Both the position numbers and the translations under genes were made by a program. Positions 24,800 through 33,665 of a DNA stretch of 51,865 nt are shown piece by piece (position 1 is the stretch's first letter; each line of letters starts with the position of its first letter). The stretch comes from an uncultured Ruminococcus sp. (lineage in GTDB: Bacteria; Bacillota; Clostridia; Oscillospirales; Acutalibacteraceae), in assembly GCA_902798365.1 (NCBI GenBank), contig CADBWP010000017.1:1-51865 (forward strand). Reading direction: 5' to 3'. The notes below the pieces were generated by a model, which saw only the letters and a list, made by a program, of their open reading frames with translations, made no database searches and was not told where the DNA came from.

Positions 24800-26140
24800 T
24801 TACAGGTTGTTCCCCATTATTACCAGCTCCGCCCATTCCGAGGGGCCGATCGCTCCGTTTTGCTCAAAGCCGAGCATTCGCTGAAAGGCTGTTACTGCCG
24901 CCCTTGTTTTGGGGCCGAAGATCCCGTCAACGGCTATTAAGGGTATCTGCGGATTTGTACGGGCTATGATGTTAAGGTAGTTTTGCGCCACTCGCACGCT
25001 GTCGCCGCGGTCGCCCTCAACTAAAAAACGCCCGGGATACGGCTCGCCTATGGCGCTTTGATAGCTTGGCGGAAGCTCGCTGACCGCGCCGCGGTACGCC
25101 TGCTCTATAAGGTGGAACAGGTTTGCATCCACAACGCCGGTAACGGGCAGCCCGTAGGCGTTTTGAAAGGTAAAGACCGCGTCGCGCGTAAGGCTGCCGA
25201 AGTAGCCCGTGATGGGAATGGGCGGAAGCTCGGGATAAAAATAGCCCAGAAAAGCGAGGTAGTACTGGAGAGCCTCGACGTCAACACCGCTGTCGCCTGC
25301 CTGAAGCTGACGGGTGTATCGCTTTTCGACCTCGGACAGCGTAAGTCCCTCGCCCGTTATTTCGCTGAGGCGCTTAACCGCCGCATACACCTGCTTTATT
25401 TTGTACCATGTAGCCTTGCCCGTGACGCCGTCGGCTGTCAGGTTGAATATCCGCTGAAACGTTTTTACGGCGTTCTCGGTTTCGAGATCATACACTCCGC
25501 TTGACACATTCGTTTTGGGAATGGCGGGGTAGTTTTGCGAAATGCGGTTGAGCTGCCGCTTTATTAGCAGCACGTCGTCGCCGAAGGAGCCGCGACGCAG
25601 CGCCGTGCCGGGATATGATTCGGTGTTGTCGGCAACGGGCGCGTTATACACAAAGCTGATGTTGTCGCCGTAATAGTAGCGCAGTATTTGGTCGGCGGTG
25701 TATCCGCGGTTGGCAAGAGTGACGGTGCCCCATTGCGACAGTCCGCTGCAGCTTGTGGTGTAGCCGTCGCAAAACTGCGCGTAAAGCGGCTCTATGCTGC
25801 CCGTGCGCACAAAGTAGTTGTTGAATATTTCGTCTGTTATGCGGCTGATGTTGTCATACACCTCGCCGCCGGGGGTGTATTTTTGGTCTATCGAGGTATC
25901 GGCGGTGATGTCAAAGTCATACCCACGGCTGCGGTAATACTCGGTGAACACGCGATTCAGAGCAAATGTTATCTGCGCCATGATGTTCGCCCTTATCGCC
26001 GCCTCGGGCCAGGTGGGGTATATCTCTGACGACGCGACGTTTTTGATGTAGTCGTTAAACGGCACCGTCACATTTTCGGCAGGGGTGTTCGGTCTGCCGA
26101 GGTGAACCGTTACGGTGCGCGGAACAATGACCTCTGCCAT
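24800..26140 (-). CDS. SpoIID/LytB-domain protein with three peptidoglycan-binding domains
   Basis: A 446-residue protein. The N-terminal SpoIID-like domain (about 8-175) has VPFNDYIKNVASSEIYPTWP and NRGYTADQILRYYYG, related to the amidase/transglycosylase fold of sporulation protein SpoIID and LytB. Three PG_binding_1 repeats follow (each with DGVxGxxT- or GYFGSLT-type loops) at roughly 190-255, 285-350 and 380-445. No signal peptide or membrane helix is present, which is odd for a wall-binding protein; relatives with this layout are a recurrent clostridial family and may act in the mother cell or on the spore. It starts 2 bp after the stop of the 145-residue gene, so it is coupled to it. 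Confidence 0.85.
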   Translation of the reverse strand: MAEVIVPRTVTVHLGRPNTPAENVTVPFNDYIKNVASSEIYPTWPEAAIRANIMAQITFALNRVFTEYYRSRGYDFDITADTSIDQKYTPGGEVYDNISRITDEIFNNYFVRTGSIEPLYAQFCDGYTTSCSGLSQWGTVTLANRGYTADQILRYYYGDNISFVYNAPVADNTESYPGTALRRGSFGDDVLLIKRQLNRISQNYPAIPKTNVSSGVYDLETENAVKTFQRIFNLTADGVTGKATWYKIKQVYAAVKRLSEITGEGLTLSEVEKRYTRQLQAGDSGVDVEALQYYLAFLGYFYPELPPIPITGYFGSLTRDAVFTFQNAYGLPVTGVVDANLFHLIEQAYRGAVSELPPSYQSAIGEPYPGRFLVEGDRGDSVRVAQNYLNIIARTNPQIPLIAVDGIFGPKTRAAVTAFQRMLGFEQNGAIGPSEWAELVIMGNNL

Positions 26141-26142
26141 GC

Positions 26143-26580
26143 TCAGCCCTCCCGAACATCCGCCGCACCGCCCAAGCCCGATAGCGGCAGCAGATTGACG
26201 GGCAGTATGGTCTCGGTGCGGTCAAACACCGACACGGGACAGTCTGTTATCTCCTCAAAATCGGGATGGAACACCGACACAAGGTAGCTTGCGTTGTCCC
26301 TGCCCGCCGTGGCGGGGCTCTGACTGTCGGAGGCTGCGCCCGCAGGCAGAACTATCTCGTTGACTATGCCCGACGAATCGGTGACGTCGTGATACAGGCT
26401 GAACCGCCTGCCGTTTGCCACGGCGGCGACCTCAACGAACACTCCCTTGACGGGAAACGCCTCATCGGCTACGCTCGCCTGAATTTTAAGCGAGCCGCGC
26501 CCCGGGTATTGCTTTATAAAGTCCTCGTATTCGGGCTTGAACGGCGTCTCGCCCGAAATGCGTTCTTCGCTGACCGGCAT
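26143..26580 (-). CDS. Small beta-rich protein paired with the SpoIID-like protein
   Basis: A 145-residue protein without signal peptide or membrane segment. SLKIQASVADEAFPVKGVFVEV, then YHDVTDSSGIVNEIVLPAG and YLVSVFHPDFEEI, looks like a carboxypeptidase-regulatory (prealbumin-like) sandwich, with a proline-rich end. I cannot name a specific family with confidence. The start at 26580 is supported by AAAGGGG about 8 bp before ATG. It lies between the zinc-ribbon protein and the SpoIID protein, two bp from the latter, which suggests joint production. Confidence 0.7.
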   Translation of the reverse strand: MPVSEERISGETPFKPEYEDFIKQYPGRGSLKIQASVADEAFPVKGVFVEVAAVANGRRFSLYHDVTDSSGIVNEIVLPAGAASDSQSPATAGRDNASYLVSVFHPDFEEITDCPVSVFDRTETILPVNLLPLSGLGGAADVREG

Positions 26581-26643
26581 AAAAAAATCCCCTTTCATTG
26601 GCATGGTTTATGCTATGAAAGAGGATGTGCGATTATTACACTT

Positions 26644-27822
26644 TTATAATTGCAGCGCATATGCCGTCCACGCATAGCGCAGATTGTTTAACAGCAGGTC
26701 GGCGTTTGTCTTCATGTCCGACGTGGAGTCGAGCGCGTTTAGCCCCGTTCCCACCGTGGCGCGGTAGTTTTTGTCGGTATCGTTGAGCGTGAGCTTTGCG
26801 CTTTCGCTCTGTGTGGCGCGGTAGCTGTCGAGGTCGAACCTGTCCTGCGCCACCTGCGCCGAGGTCACGGTGTAAAACTCGTTGAGCGTGGCTATAGCCT
26901 GAGATTTGCCCGAGGCTGTCATCTCCGCGAACATTTTGTCGTCGATTATATTGCGCTTTATGCTCTCCACCGCGGGCTCCGACACGTTTATGTAGCTTTC
27001 GAGCTTTGCCATGGTAAAGCTCTCGCCGTTTTTTCTCAGCTTGAACTGATACACACAGTACTGCGCGTCGTAAAACACGTTGTCTTTCAGACTGCCTATG
27101 CAGCTTTTCAGCTGAGAAAGCCGTTCGTAGGCGGTGTTGTACATCGAGTAAAGCCTGTCGGGCAGGTTTTTGTCAAAGCCCTCGTCCCTGAGCCGCCTTA
27201 CCGAAACATAGAGCCTGTCGCAAAGCTCATCGGTCTCGCGGTTGTCAACGAGCGACGACGGATCGTAGGCACGGGCAAAGTTGTCGCGGTCGCGGCACAT
27301 TTCGACGTATTCCCTCACCGAATCCGCCTCGGGGGTGCTTATGTCCTCAATGCGGCTGAGCGCGGAATTGAGCTTGCCGTTTATTATGTCGTCCTCCGCC
27401 ATGCTTATGCGGCTCTCGGGGCTGTTTTGCCTGACAAGGGTAAAGGCGAGAAAGCCGCCGGCTGTCAGCGCCACAAGCGCCGAGATTATTATTACGGCGA
27501 TAACGCCGCGGTGCGTTTTTTTCCGCTTTGCGGGCTCCTGCCTAACGGGAGCGCTGTCGTAAGACTGACGCGGCAGCTCGGGATAGTATTCCTCCTTACG
27601 GCGCTGCGGAAAGAGCGCCGCCGCGGGCGGGTCGGGCTCACGATAGTCGTAGTTTTCGGGCAGGGTGTCGTCCGAAACGGCAACTGTGGGGGTCTTTTCG
27701 GCGTGCTTCGGCGCAGGCTCCGCCTCAGGCGCAGCCGCTCCGGCTTCGTCTGTTTTTTTGCCGCAGACCGGACAGACCGTTTCGGTCTCGTCGATCCTGC
27801 TTCCGCATCTTACGCAAAACAT
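26644..27822 (-). CDS. Zinc-ribbon, single-pass membrane protein
   Basis: A 392-residue protein. A four-cysteine zinc ribbon occupies residues 3-20 (CVRC and CPVC), followed by a disordered Ala/Pro/Glu-rich stretch, a basic patch KRKKTHR and one membrane helix at about 106-130. The remaining 260 residues are probably outside, mainly helical and charged. GGGAGG precedes the ATG. This cytosolic-ribbon plus outside-domain layout is common in clostridial proteins of unknown role. It is 63 bp ahead of the 145-residue gene, so the three may form an operon involved in envelope or spore wall. Confidence 0.8.
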   Translation of the reverse strand: MFCVRCGSRIDETETVCPVCGKKTDEAGAAAPEAEPAPKHAEKTPTVAVSDDTLPENYDYREPDPPAAALFPQRRKEEYYPELPRQSYDSAPVRQEPAKRKKTHRGVIAVIIISALVALTAGGFLAFTLVRQNSPESRISMAEDDIINGKLNSALSRIEDISTPEADSVREYVEMCRDRDNFARAYDPSSLVDNRETDELCDRLYVSVRRLRDEGFDKNLPDRLYSMYNTAYERLSQLKSCIGSLKDNVFYDAQYCVYQFKLRKNGESFTMAKLESYINVSEPAVESIKRNIIDDKMFAEMTASGKSQAIATLNEFYTVTSAQVAQDRFDLDSYRATQSESAKLTLNDTDKNYRATVGTGLNALDSTSDMKTNADLLLNNLRYAWTAYALQL

Positions 27823-27947
27823 ACCGCAACCTCCCTTACCGTTTATTTTGCCATATTATATCATTTTTTGTCATGTTTGTAAATACCGGGACAAACACCA
27901 TATTCCATTTTTTGATGAAATGTGTTATACTGTCAGCGGTGATTATT

Positions 27948-28829
27948 ATGATTTGCAATTTATGTCCCAGAAAATGCGGCGCGCTGCGAACCGAACACAC
28001 GGGAAACGGCTTTTGCGGCATGGGAACCCTGCCCGTGGCGGCGAGGATAGCGCCTCACTTTGGCGAGGAGCCCTGCATAAGCGGAACGCGCGGCAGCGGC
28101 GCGGTGTTTTTTTCGGGCTGCACTATGAGGTGCGTGTATTGTCAGAACCGCGAGATCTCGGTGACCGGCAAGGGCGTTGCCCTGACGCCGCGCGGACTTG
28201 CCGAGGGCTACAAAATGCTTGAGGACAAGGGCGTGCACAACATAAACCTCGTGACCGCCGACCATTTTGCCCCGGCGGTCGCCGAGAGCCTCTCTATTTA
28301 CCGCCCCAAGGTTCCGATAGTCTATAACTGCAGCGGATATACCGCTCCCGAGACCCTGCATATCCTTGACGGCTTGGTGGATATTTATCTGCCGGACTTC
28401 AAATACGCCGACGACAGACTGGCTGTAAAGCTCTCGCACGCGCCGGGCTACTCCGAGGTCGCCCGGGCTGCCATAAAGGAAATGATTTTTCAGACGGGCA
28501 CGCCCGAGCTTGACAGCGACGGCATAATGAAGCGCGGAGTTATCGTAAGGCACCTTATTCTTCCGGCGCACACAAAAAACAGCATTGAGGTTCTCAATAT
28601 ACTTAAACGGGAATTTGACAACCAGATCCTCGTCAGCCTGATGTGCCAGTATGTGCCCTGCGGCGACGCAAAAAAGGATCCCAAGCTGGGCAGGACGATC
28701 ACTCGCCGCGAATATGACAAGGTGAAGCGCGAGCTGTTCGCTTTGGAGCTTGACGGCTTTACCCAGGACTTGTCCTCGGCAAGCGAGGAATATATTCCCG
28801 AGTGGGACTTGGGAACGGATTTTGAATAA
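27948..28829 (+). CDS. Radical SAM protein, PflA-like
   Basis: A 293-residue radical SAM enzyme with the [4Fe-4S] motif CTMRCVYC (Cys58, 62, 65), preceded by an extra cysteine-rich N-terminus (CNLCPRKCG, then CGMG) typical of the COG1313 group annotated as pyruvate-formate-lyase-activating-like. The partner protein is unknown for this group; no glycyl-radical enzyme gene is next to it. The start at 27948 places the CxxC cluster at the N-terminus as in relatives and has GCGGTGAT upstream; the longer frame would begin in the divergent leader. It is followed by trkA after 122 bp. Confidence 0.9.
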   Translation: MICNLCPRKCGALRTEHTGNGFCGMGTLPVAARIAPHFGEEPCISGTRGSGAVFFSGCTMRCVYCQNREISVTGKGVALTPRGLAEGYKMLEDKGVHNINLVTADHFAPAVAESLSIYRPKVPIVYNCSGYTAPETLHILDGLVDIYLPDFKYADDRLAVKLSHAPGYSEVARAAIKEMIFQTGTPELDSDGIMKRGVIVRHLILPAHTKNSIEVLNILKREFDNQILVSLMCQYVPCGDAKKDPKLGRTITRREYDKVKRELFALELDGFTQDLSSASEEYIPEWDLGTDFE

Positions 28830-28896
28830 TTTTTTCATAATATATTGATTTTTAGTGCCGTTTGGTGTATTATTCTCTTGATATATTATCTATTAT

Positions 28897-28931
28897 GGCA
28901 ACACCGCACAAACCTGTTTTGCGGACTTGCC
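28897..28931 (+). repeat. Degenerate short copy of element B
   Basis: GGCAACACCGCACAA, then after a few bases GCGGACTTGCC, the two being imperfect inverted repeats. No clear target duplication is visible. It is located in the trkA leader, ending 20 bp before the ATG. Confidence 0.45.
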
Positions 28932-28951
28932 GTATGTTTGGGAGCATTAAT

Positions 28952-30310
28952 ATGAAAATAGTAATTGTTGGCTGCGGAAAGGTAGGCTCGTCTATAGCGC
29001 GTGAGCTAAACACCGGCGAACACGATATTTCCGTTGTGGATAACAACCGAACCGCAGTTACACGCCTTGCCGATTCCCTTGACGTTTTGGGAATTGAGGG
29101 CAACGGCGCGACCTACGATGTTCTTGCCGAAGCGGGCGTGGAGGACGCCGACCTGGTTATTGCCGCTACCGCACGCGACGAGGTGAACCTTTATGCCTGC
29201 CTTATGGCGCGCGCCGCAGGGGTGCCTCACACCATTGCGCGTGTTCGCAGCCCCGAATACACCGACGACCTGTACAGGGTGAAGGATCAGCTGCGCCTGT
29301 CGATGTCGATAAACCCCGAGCTTACCGAGGCTATAGAAATAAGCCGCCTGCTCAGGTTTTCGGGCGCGCTTGAGATCGACAGCTTTTCAAAGGGCGCGGT
29401 GGAGCTGATAAAGTTTCAGATCCCCGAAAGCTCTGTTTTGGTGGGCAAAAGGATAAGCCAGATAGATACGCTTCGCGGCAAGGTGCGCGTGTGCACAATT
29501 GAGCGCGGACGCGACGTGTATATAGCCATGGGCGACACCGTTATTGAGGCGGGCGACAAGGTGTCGATAGTGTCTAAGCCCGATATTGCCACAAAGTTCT
29601 TTAAAAAGGCGGGCATAAGCATAGGCAGATGCCGCGACGTTATTCTTTTGGGCGGCGGCAAGGTGTCGTTTTACCTTGCCCAAAAGCTGCTTAAGTCGGG
29701 CGTGAACGTCAAAATAATCGAGCACAACGCGGCTCGCTGCGAGGAGCTTGCCGAATCGCTGCACGACGCGATAATAATTCACGGAGACTGCATGGATCAG
29801 GAGCTTTTGATGAGCGAGGGCGTTGACCAGGCGGACGGCGTTGTGGCTCTGATGGACTATGACGAGGAGAATATACTTATCTCGCTGTACATTCAAAGCG
29901 TGTCTAAGGCAAAGGTTATAACCAAGGTCAACAACCCGTCCTTCGACACCATTATCGACAAGCTCGGTCTTGAGTGCGTTATCAACCCCAAGACCCTGAC
30001 CGGCGAATATATCGCGCGGTATATCCGCGCCATGCAAAATTCGATGGGCAGCAACGTAGAGAGCCTTTACCGCCTGCACGAGGACAGGGTTGAGGCGCTG
30101 GAGTTCCGCGCTAAGGAGGGCTCCAGGTCAACCGAAACTCCGCTGTCGGAGCTCAGCCTGAAGGACGAGCTTCAGGTTATTTGCATAGCCCGCAGCGGAA
30201 AGGTAATTCTGCCGCAGGGCAGCGACATGATCGTTCCGGGCGACTCGGTCGTGGTCATCACCAAGCAAAAGGGCTTGAGCGACCTGGACGATATCTTAGT
30301 CAAACGTTGA
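28952..30310 (+). CDS. trkA: Trk potassium uptake regulatory subunit TrkA
   Basis: A 452-residue cytosolic gating subunit with two RCK units. The first NAD-binding loop is IVGCGKVGSSIA (residues about 4-15), with acidic residue VVDNN after strand 2. The second is LLGGGKVSFYLAQ near 230. TrkA_C domains follow each (IPESSVLVGKRISQI and a C-terminal GDSVVVI). The ATG at 28952 has GGGAG 8 bp upstream; a 30-residue extension would read the repeat remnant. It is followed by trkH after 7 bp, so they are one operon. Confidence 0.95.
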   Translation: MKIVIVGCGKVGSSIARELNTGEHDISVVDNNRTAVTRLADSLDVLGIEGNGATYDVLAEAGVEDADLVIAATARDEVNLYACLMARAAGVPHTIARVRSPEYTDDLYRVKDQLRLSMSINPELTEAIEISRLLRFSGALEIDSFSKGAVELIKFQIPESSVLVGKRISQIDTLRGKVRVCTIERGRDVYIAMGDTVIEAGDKVSIVSKPDIATKFFKKAGISIGRCRDVILLGGGKVSFYLAQKLLKSGVNVKIIEHNAARCEELAESLHDAIIIHGDCMDQELLMSEGVDQADGVVALMDYDEENILISLYIQSVSKAKVITKVNNPSFDTIIDKLGLECVINPKTLTGEYIARYIRAMQNSMGSNVESLYRLHEDRVEALEFRAKEGSRSTETPLSELSLKDELQVICIARSGKVILPQGSDMIVPGDSVVVITKQKGLSDLDDILVKR

Positions 30311-30317
30311 GGCGGTT

Positions 30318-31763
30318 ATGAACAAAAGACTGATACTTTATATTCTCGGATGGGTAATGATAGTAGAGGGCGCGGCGATGCAGGTGTGCACCGCCACCTC
30401 GCTGATTTACCGCGAGCACGAAGGACTTTTCTTTCTTATTACAGGCGCGGCAAGCGCCCTGCTGGGCTTGCTGTGCATAAAGGTCAAAAAGCCGAAAAAC
30501 ATGGTGCTGTACCAAAAGGCAGGCTTTGCCGCCACGGCGCTGAGCTGGATAGTGCTGGCGCTTATCGGCGCAATGCCGTTTTGGCTGAGCGGAGAGATAC
30601 CCAATTTTGTTGACGCGTTTTTTGAAACCACGTCGGGCTTTACCACCACGGGCGCTACCATTTTGCCCCACGTTGAGGAGCTGAGCCACGGGATGCTTAT
30701 GTGGCGCAGCCTTATGAACTGGCTGGGCGGCATGGGCGTTATCGTGTTTTTGCTGGCGCTTATACCCAAGCTGGGCGGCCAGCAGAACATTTACCTTATG
30801 AGAGCGGAAAGCCCCGGTCCCATAGTGGGCAAGGCTGTGCCCAAAATGAGGCAATACGCCGCCATGCTTTACGGTATCTACATAGGTCTTACGCTTATGG
30901 AGATGATTCTGCTGCTGTGCGGCGGCATGGAGCTTTTTGACGCGATCAACACAAGCATAGCCACGGCAGGTACGGGCGGCTTTGGTGTGCGCGACTCCAA
31001 CATTGCGGCATATGACACGCATTATTTTCAGACCGTTATCGCAATTTTTATGATGCTGTTCGGCATCAACTTCTCGTTTTATATTCTGCTTATCGCCCGA
31101 AAGTTCAAGCAGGCGTTCAAGATAGAGGAGCTTTGGTATTACCTGGGCTTTATCGCGGTTTCAACCATAATAATCGCGTTCAACATAATGTCGATTTACC
31201 CGGCAGGCGAGGCGTTCCACCAAAGCTTTTTCTATGTATCGTCGATAATAACCACCACGGGCTTCGGCATAGGCGACGTGAACCATTGGCCTATGCTGTC
31301 AAAGGCGGTAATACTTGTGCTTACCTTTACGGGAGCCATGGCAGGCAGCACGGGCGGCGGATTTAAGATCTCGCGTATCGTTCTGCTTGCAAAGGAAGCA
31401 AAAAAAGAGATCTCTCTGTTGGTTCATCCGCGCAACGTTAAAACCGTGAAGATGGACGGCAAGTCCATCGACCACAATATAATGCGCAACACCTCGGTTT
31501 ATCTGGTGGTGTATCTCGGCATTTTTGTGTTCAGCTTTTTGTTTATTTCCATAGAGGGCAAGGATTTTCTTACAAGCTTCACCTCGGTCGCCGCAACGCT
31601 TAACAACACCGGACCGGGACTGAGCCTTGTCGGCCCCGTGGGCAACTACGAGGGCATGAGCATACTTTCAAAGCTCGTGCTTATCTTTGACATGCTGGCA
31701 GGAAGGCTGGAGCTCTTCCCGATCATTCTGCTGCTGTCGCCGACGGCATGGAAAAAATCATAA
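30318..31763 (+). CDS. trkH: Trk potassium uptake transmembrane subunit TrkH
   Basis: A 481-residue potassium channel-like transporter. Four P-loop repeats are visible, among them ETTSGFTTTGAT, TAGTGGFGVRDSN, SSIITTTGFGIGD and ATLNNTGPGLS, giving the selectivity filter; the last helix ends with DMLAGRLELFPI as in KtrB/TrkH. It forms the channel with TrkA from the preceding gene. MITE copy 3 begins one bp after the stop codon. Confidence 0.96.
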   Translation: MNKRLILYILGWVMIVEGAAMQVCTATSLIYREHEGLFFLITGAASALLGLLCIKVKKPKNMVLYQKAGFAATALSWIVLALIGAMPFWLSGEIPNFVDAFFETTSGFTTTGATILPHVEELSHGMLMWRSLMNWLGGMGVIVFLLALIPKLGGQQNIYLMRAESPGPIVGKAVPKMRQYAAMLYGIYIGLTLMEMILLLCGGMELFDAINTSIATAGTGGFGVRDSNIAAYDTHYFQTVIAIFMMLFGINFSFYILLIARKFKQAFKIEELWYYLGFIAVSTIIIAFNIMSIYPAGEAFHQSFFYVSSIITTTGFGIGDVNHWPMLSKAVILVLTFTGAMAGSTGGGFKISRIVLLAKEAKKEISLLVHPRNVKTVKMDGKSIDHNIMRNTSVYLVVYLGIFVFSFLFISIEGKDFLTSFTSVAATLNNTGPGLSLVGPVGNYEGMSILSKLVLIFDMLAGRLELFPIILLLSPTAWKKS

Positions 31764-31764
31764 A

Positions 31765-31918
31765 GGCAATACCGCATAATTCAGGTGTGCGGATTGCACA
31801 GTAAGATTTTTCGTCAGGTTGTACAAATAAATCTCGGTAAGGCTGTCGCCTTGCCGAGATTTTAGCTGACGGAACAATATTCAAGCAAGCCGTGCGCCTT
31901 GAATTGTGCGGTGTTGCC
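31765..31918 (+). repeat. MITE-like element B, copy 3 (154 bp)
   Basis: Full-length member: GGCAATACCGCATAATTCAG at the left, TTGAATTGTGCGGTGTTGCC at the right, and an inner 15-bp AATCTCGG...CCGAGATT hairpin. TAAA directly flanks both sides (31761-31764 and 31919-31922), read as a target duplication. The left copy contains the trkH stop codon. Confidence 0.88.
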
Positions 31919-31933
31919 TAAATAATAATCTGA

Positions 31934-31962
31934 GGGTGAGCCTTCCGCTCGCCCTTTTGTTT
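31934..31962 (+). terminator. Terminator-like hairpin just before apbE
   Basis: GGGTGAGC / GCTCGCCC (one G-U pair), 5-nt loop, then TTTTGTTT. The apbE ribosome binding site AGGTGAT begins only a few bases later, so this is either the trk operon terminator or an attenuator-like hairpin in the apbE leader. Confidence 0.7.
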
Positions 31963-31973
31963 CAGGTGATAGA

Positions 31974-32978
31974 ATGACCCGGAGAATAAAAGCACTTTTG
32001 TCTTTGCTGCTGTGCACCGCTGCGCTGTCGGGCTGTTCGGCAAATCAGCCGAAAAGCAGCCTAAGCTTTCAGGCTATGGATACCTTTATGAAGCTTGATG
32101 TGTATGGCGGAAGCGCAGATGAAATAAAGGACGAGATCCTGCGGCTGGACAAGCTGCTGTCGGTGACGGATCCGCAAAGCGATATTTACACGCTGAACCA
32201 AAGCAAATCCGCAGAGGTTGACGATGTGACGGCGGAGCTTGCGCGGCGGTCGCTTGAGCTGTGCCGCGCCACAGACGGCGCGCTTGACGTCACCGTGCTG
32301 CCCGTGGTTGAGGAATGGGGCTTTATAAGCGGAGAATACAAAATACCCTCCGCCCAAACGCTTAACAGCCTGCTCGGGAGCATTGACTATACAAAGGTGA
32401 GCGTCACGGGGAATACGATAACCCTGCCGTCGGACGCCAAAATCGACTTCGGCGCAACGGCAAAGGGCTTTGCCGCCGACAGAGCCGTGGAGCTTCTTAA
32501 AAGCAGCGGCGCAACCGGCGCAATACTCAACCTGGGCGGCACAGTTGCTGCATACGGTCAAAAACCCGGCTCCGACGGCTGGAGAGTTGGTATAGCAGAC
32601 CCCGAAAACACCGCCGCCTACATAGGCTACATAACCTGCCGCGACAAAATAATCGCCACCTCGGGCGGCTACGAACGCTGCTTTGAGGGTGAGGACGGCA
32701 AAACCTACTGCCATATAATTGACCCCAAGACGGGACTTCCCGCCGACAACGGGCTGCTGTCGGTCACGGTCATCTCGGACAGCGGAACACTAAGCGACGC
32801 GCTGTCAACCGCGCTGTTTGTAATGGGCGCGGAAAAGGCGGCGGAGTACGCAAAAAGCTGCGGTGATTTTGATTTTGTAATGCTCACCGCCGACGGCAGG
32901 GCGATAGCGTCGGCAGGCGCGGCACAGAGCTTTACCCCGGCGCAGGGGTACGACATAAGGCTCGAAACGGTATCGTGA
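31974..32978 (+). CDS. apbE: FAD:protein FMN transferase lipoprotein ApbE
   Basis: A 334-residue exported lipoprotein that covalently attaches FMN to Ser/Thr of target flavoproteins such as Rnf or Nqr subunits. The signal peptide and lipobox ALSGC (Cys21) are clear. The FAD site AMDTFMKLDVYG, then FGATAKGFAADRA and IIDPKTGLPA with the SDALSTALFVMG metal-site segment, is intact. In ILNLGGTVAAYG the usual Asn after GG is Thr. No Rnf genes are in the window. Start chosen by AGGTGAT just upstream of the ATG. Confidence 0.95.
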   Translation: MTRRIKALLSLLLCTAALSGCSANQPKSSLSFQAMDTFMKLDVYGGSADEIKDEILRLDKLLSVTDPQSDIYTLNQSKSAEVDDVTAELARRSLELCRATDGALDVTVLPVVEEWGFISGEYKIPSAQTLNSLLGSIDYTKVSVTGNTITLPSDAKIDFGATAKGFAADRAVELLKSSGATGAILNLGGTVAAYGQKPGSDGWRVGIADPENTAAYIGYITCRDKIIATSGGYERCFEGEDGKTYCHIIDPKTGLPADNGLLSVTVISDSGTLSDALSTALFVMGAEKAAEYAKSCGDFDFVMLTADGRAIASAGAAQSFTPAQGYDIRLETVS

Positions 32979-32985
32979 GCTTTAA

Positions 32986-33059
32986 GGCAACGATTTTTTG
33001 GGCAAGCTGACGGAATAATATTCAAGCAAGCCGTGCGCCTTGATTTATGCGGTATTGCC
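32986..33059 (+). repeat. MITE-like element B, internally deleted copy 4 (74 bp)
   Basis: Starts GGCAACG, continues directly with the right half (GGGCAAGCTGACGGAATAAT) and ends ATGCGGTATTGCC. TTAA flanks both sides exactly (32982-32985 and 33060-33063). Confidence 0.85.
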
Positions 33060-33077
33060 TTAAGTGTTATTAAATTA

Positions 33078-33106
33078 TTGCGTTTTTTGATGATCGGTGT
33101 TATACT
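33078..33106 (+). promoter_or_regulatory. Sigma-A promoter of the deaminase gene
   Basis: TTGCGT (33078-33083), 17-bp spacer, TATACT (33101-33106), 26 bp before the ATG. The -35 box begins 18 bp after the end of MITE copy 4. Confidence 0.75.
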
Positions 33107-33132
33107 GAGAATAAAGACGAAAGGGTGATGAT

Positions 33133-33612
33133 ATGAAACGGCTCGATTATATTTCATGGGACGAATACTTTATGGGCGTGTCGCTTTTGGCGGCAAAGCG
33201 CAGCAAGGACCCCAACACACAGGTAGGCGCATGCATTGTTGACCAAAACAACATAATTTTGTCAACGGGCTACAACGGCTTTCCCTACGGCTGCTCCGAC
33301 GACGAGTACTCCTGGGCGCGCGACGGCGAGGACACCAAGTACAGCTATGTGGTTCACGCCGAGCTAAACGCCATTTTAAATGCGCGCGGCAAGGATCTTA
33401 AGGGCGCAAAGCTGTATGTCGATCTGTTTCCCTGCAACGAGTGCGCCAAGGCGATAATCCAGTCGGGCATTGCCGAGATCATTTATCTGTACGATAAATA
33501 CGCCGACACACCGCAGACGATAGCCTCAAAAAAAATGCTGACCTCGGCGGGAGTAAAGCTTACGCAATTCAGCACCGCAAAGGACAGCATAGTTCTCGAT
33601 TTTAATAAATAA
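33133..33612 (+). CDS. dCMP deaminase-like cytidine/deoxycytidylate deaminase
   Basis: A 159-residue zinc deaminase converting dCMP to dUMP for dTMP synthesis (ComEB/Dctd family). The zinc and catalytic residues are His75-Ala-Glu77 and PCNEC (Cys101, Cys104). The N-terminal SWDEYFMGVSLLAAKRSKDPNTQVGA and YNGFPYGC are the dCMP-deaminase hallmarks. Length is as expected. Monocistronic, with its own promoter and a shared bidirectional terminator. Confidence 0.94.
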   Translation: MKRLDYISWDEYFMGVSLLAAKRSKDPNTQVGACIVDQNNIILSTGYNGFPYGCSDDEYSWARDGEDTKYSYVVHAELNAILNARGKDLKGAKLYVDLFPCNECAKAIIQSGIAEIIYLYDKYADTPQTIASKKMLTSAGVKLTQFSTAKDSIVLDFNK

Positions 33613-33629
33613 CAAGCACAAAAACACGA

Positions 33630-33664
33630 CCGGACTGCCCAAGGACAGTCCGGATTTTTGTTTT
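33630..33664. terminator. Bidirectional terminator between the deaminase gene and glmM
   Basis: Stem CCGGACTG / CAGTCCGG with an 8-nt loop. ATTTTTGTTTTA follows on the plus strand; on the minus strand a T run follows five bases later. It ends two convergent genes. Confidence 0.9.
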
Positions 33665-33665
33665 A

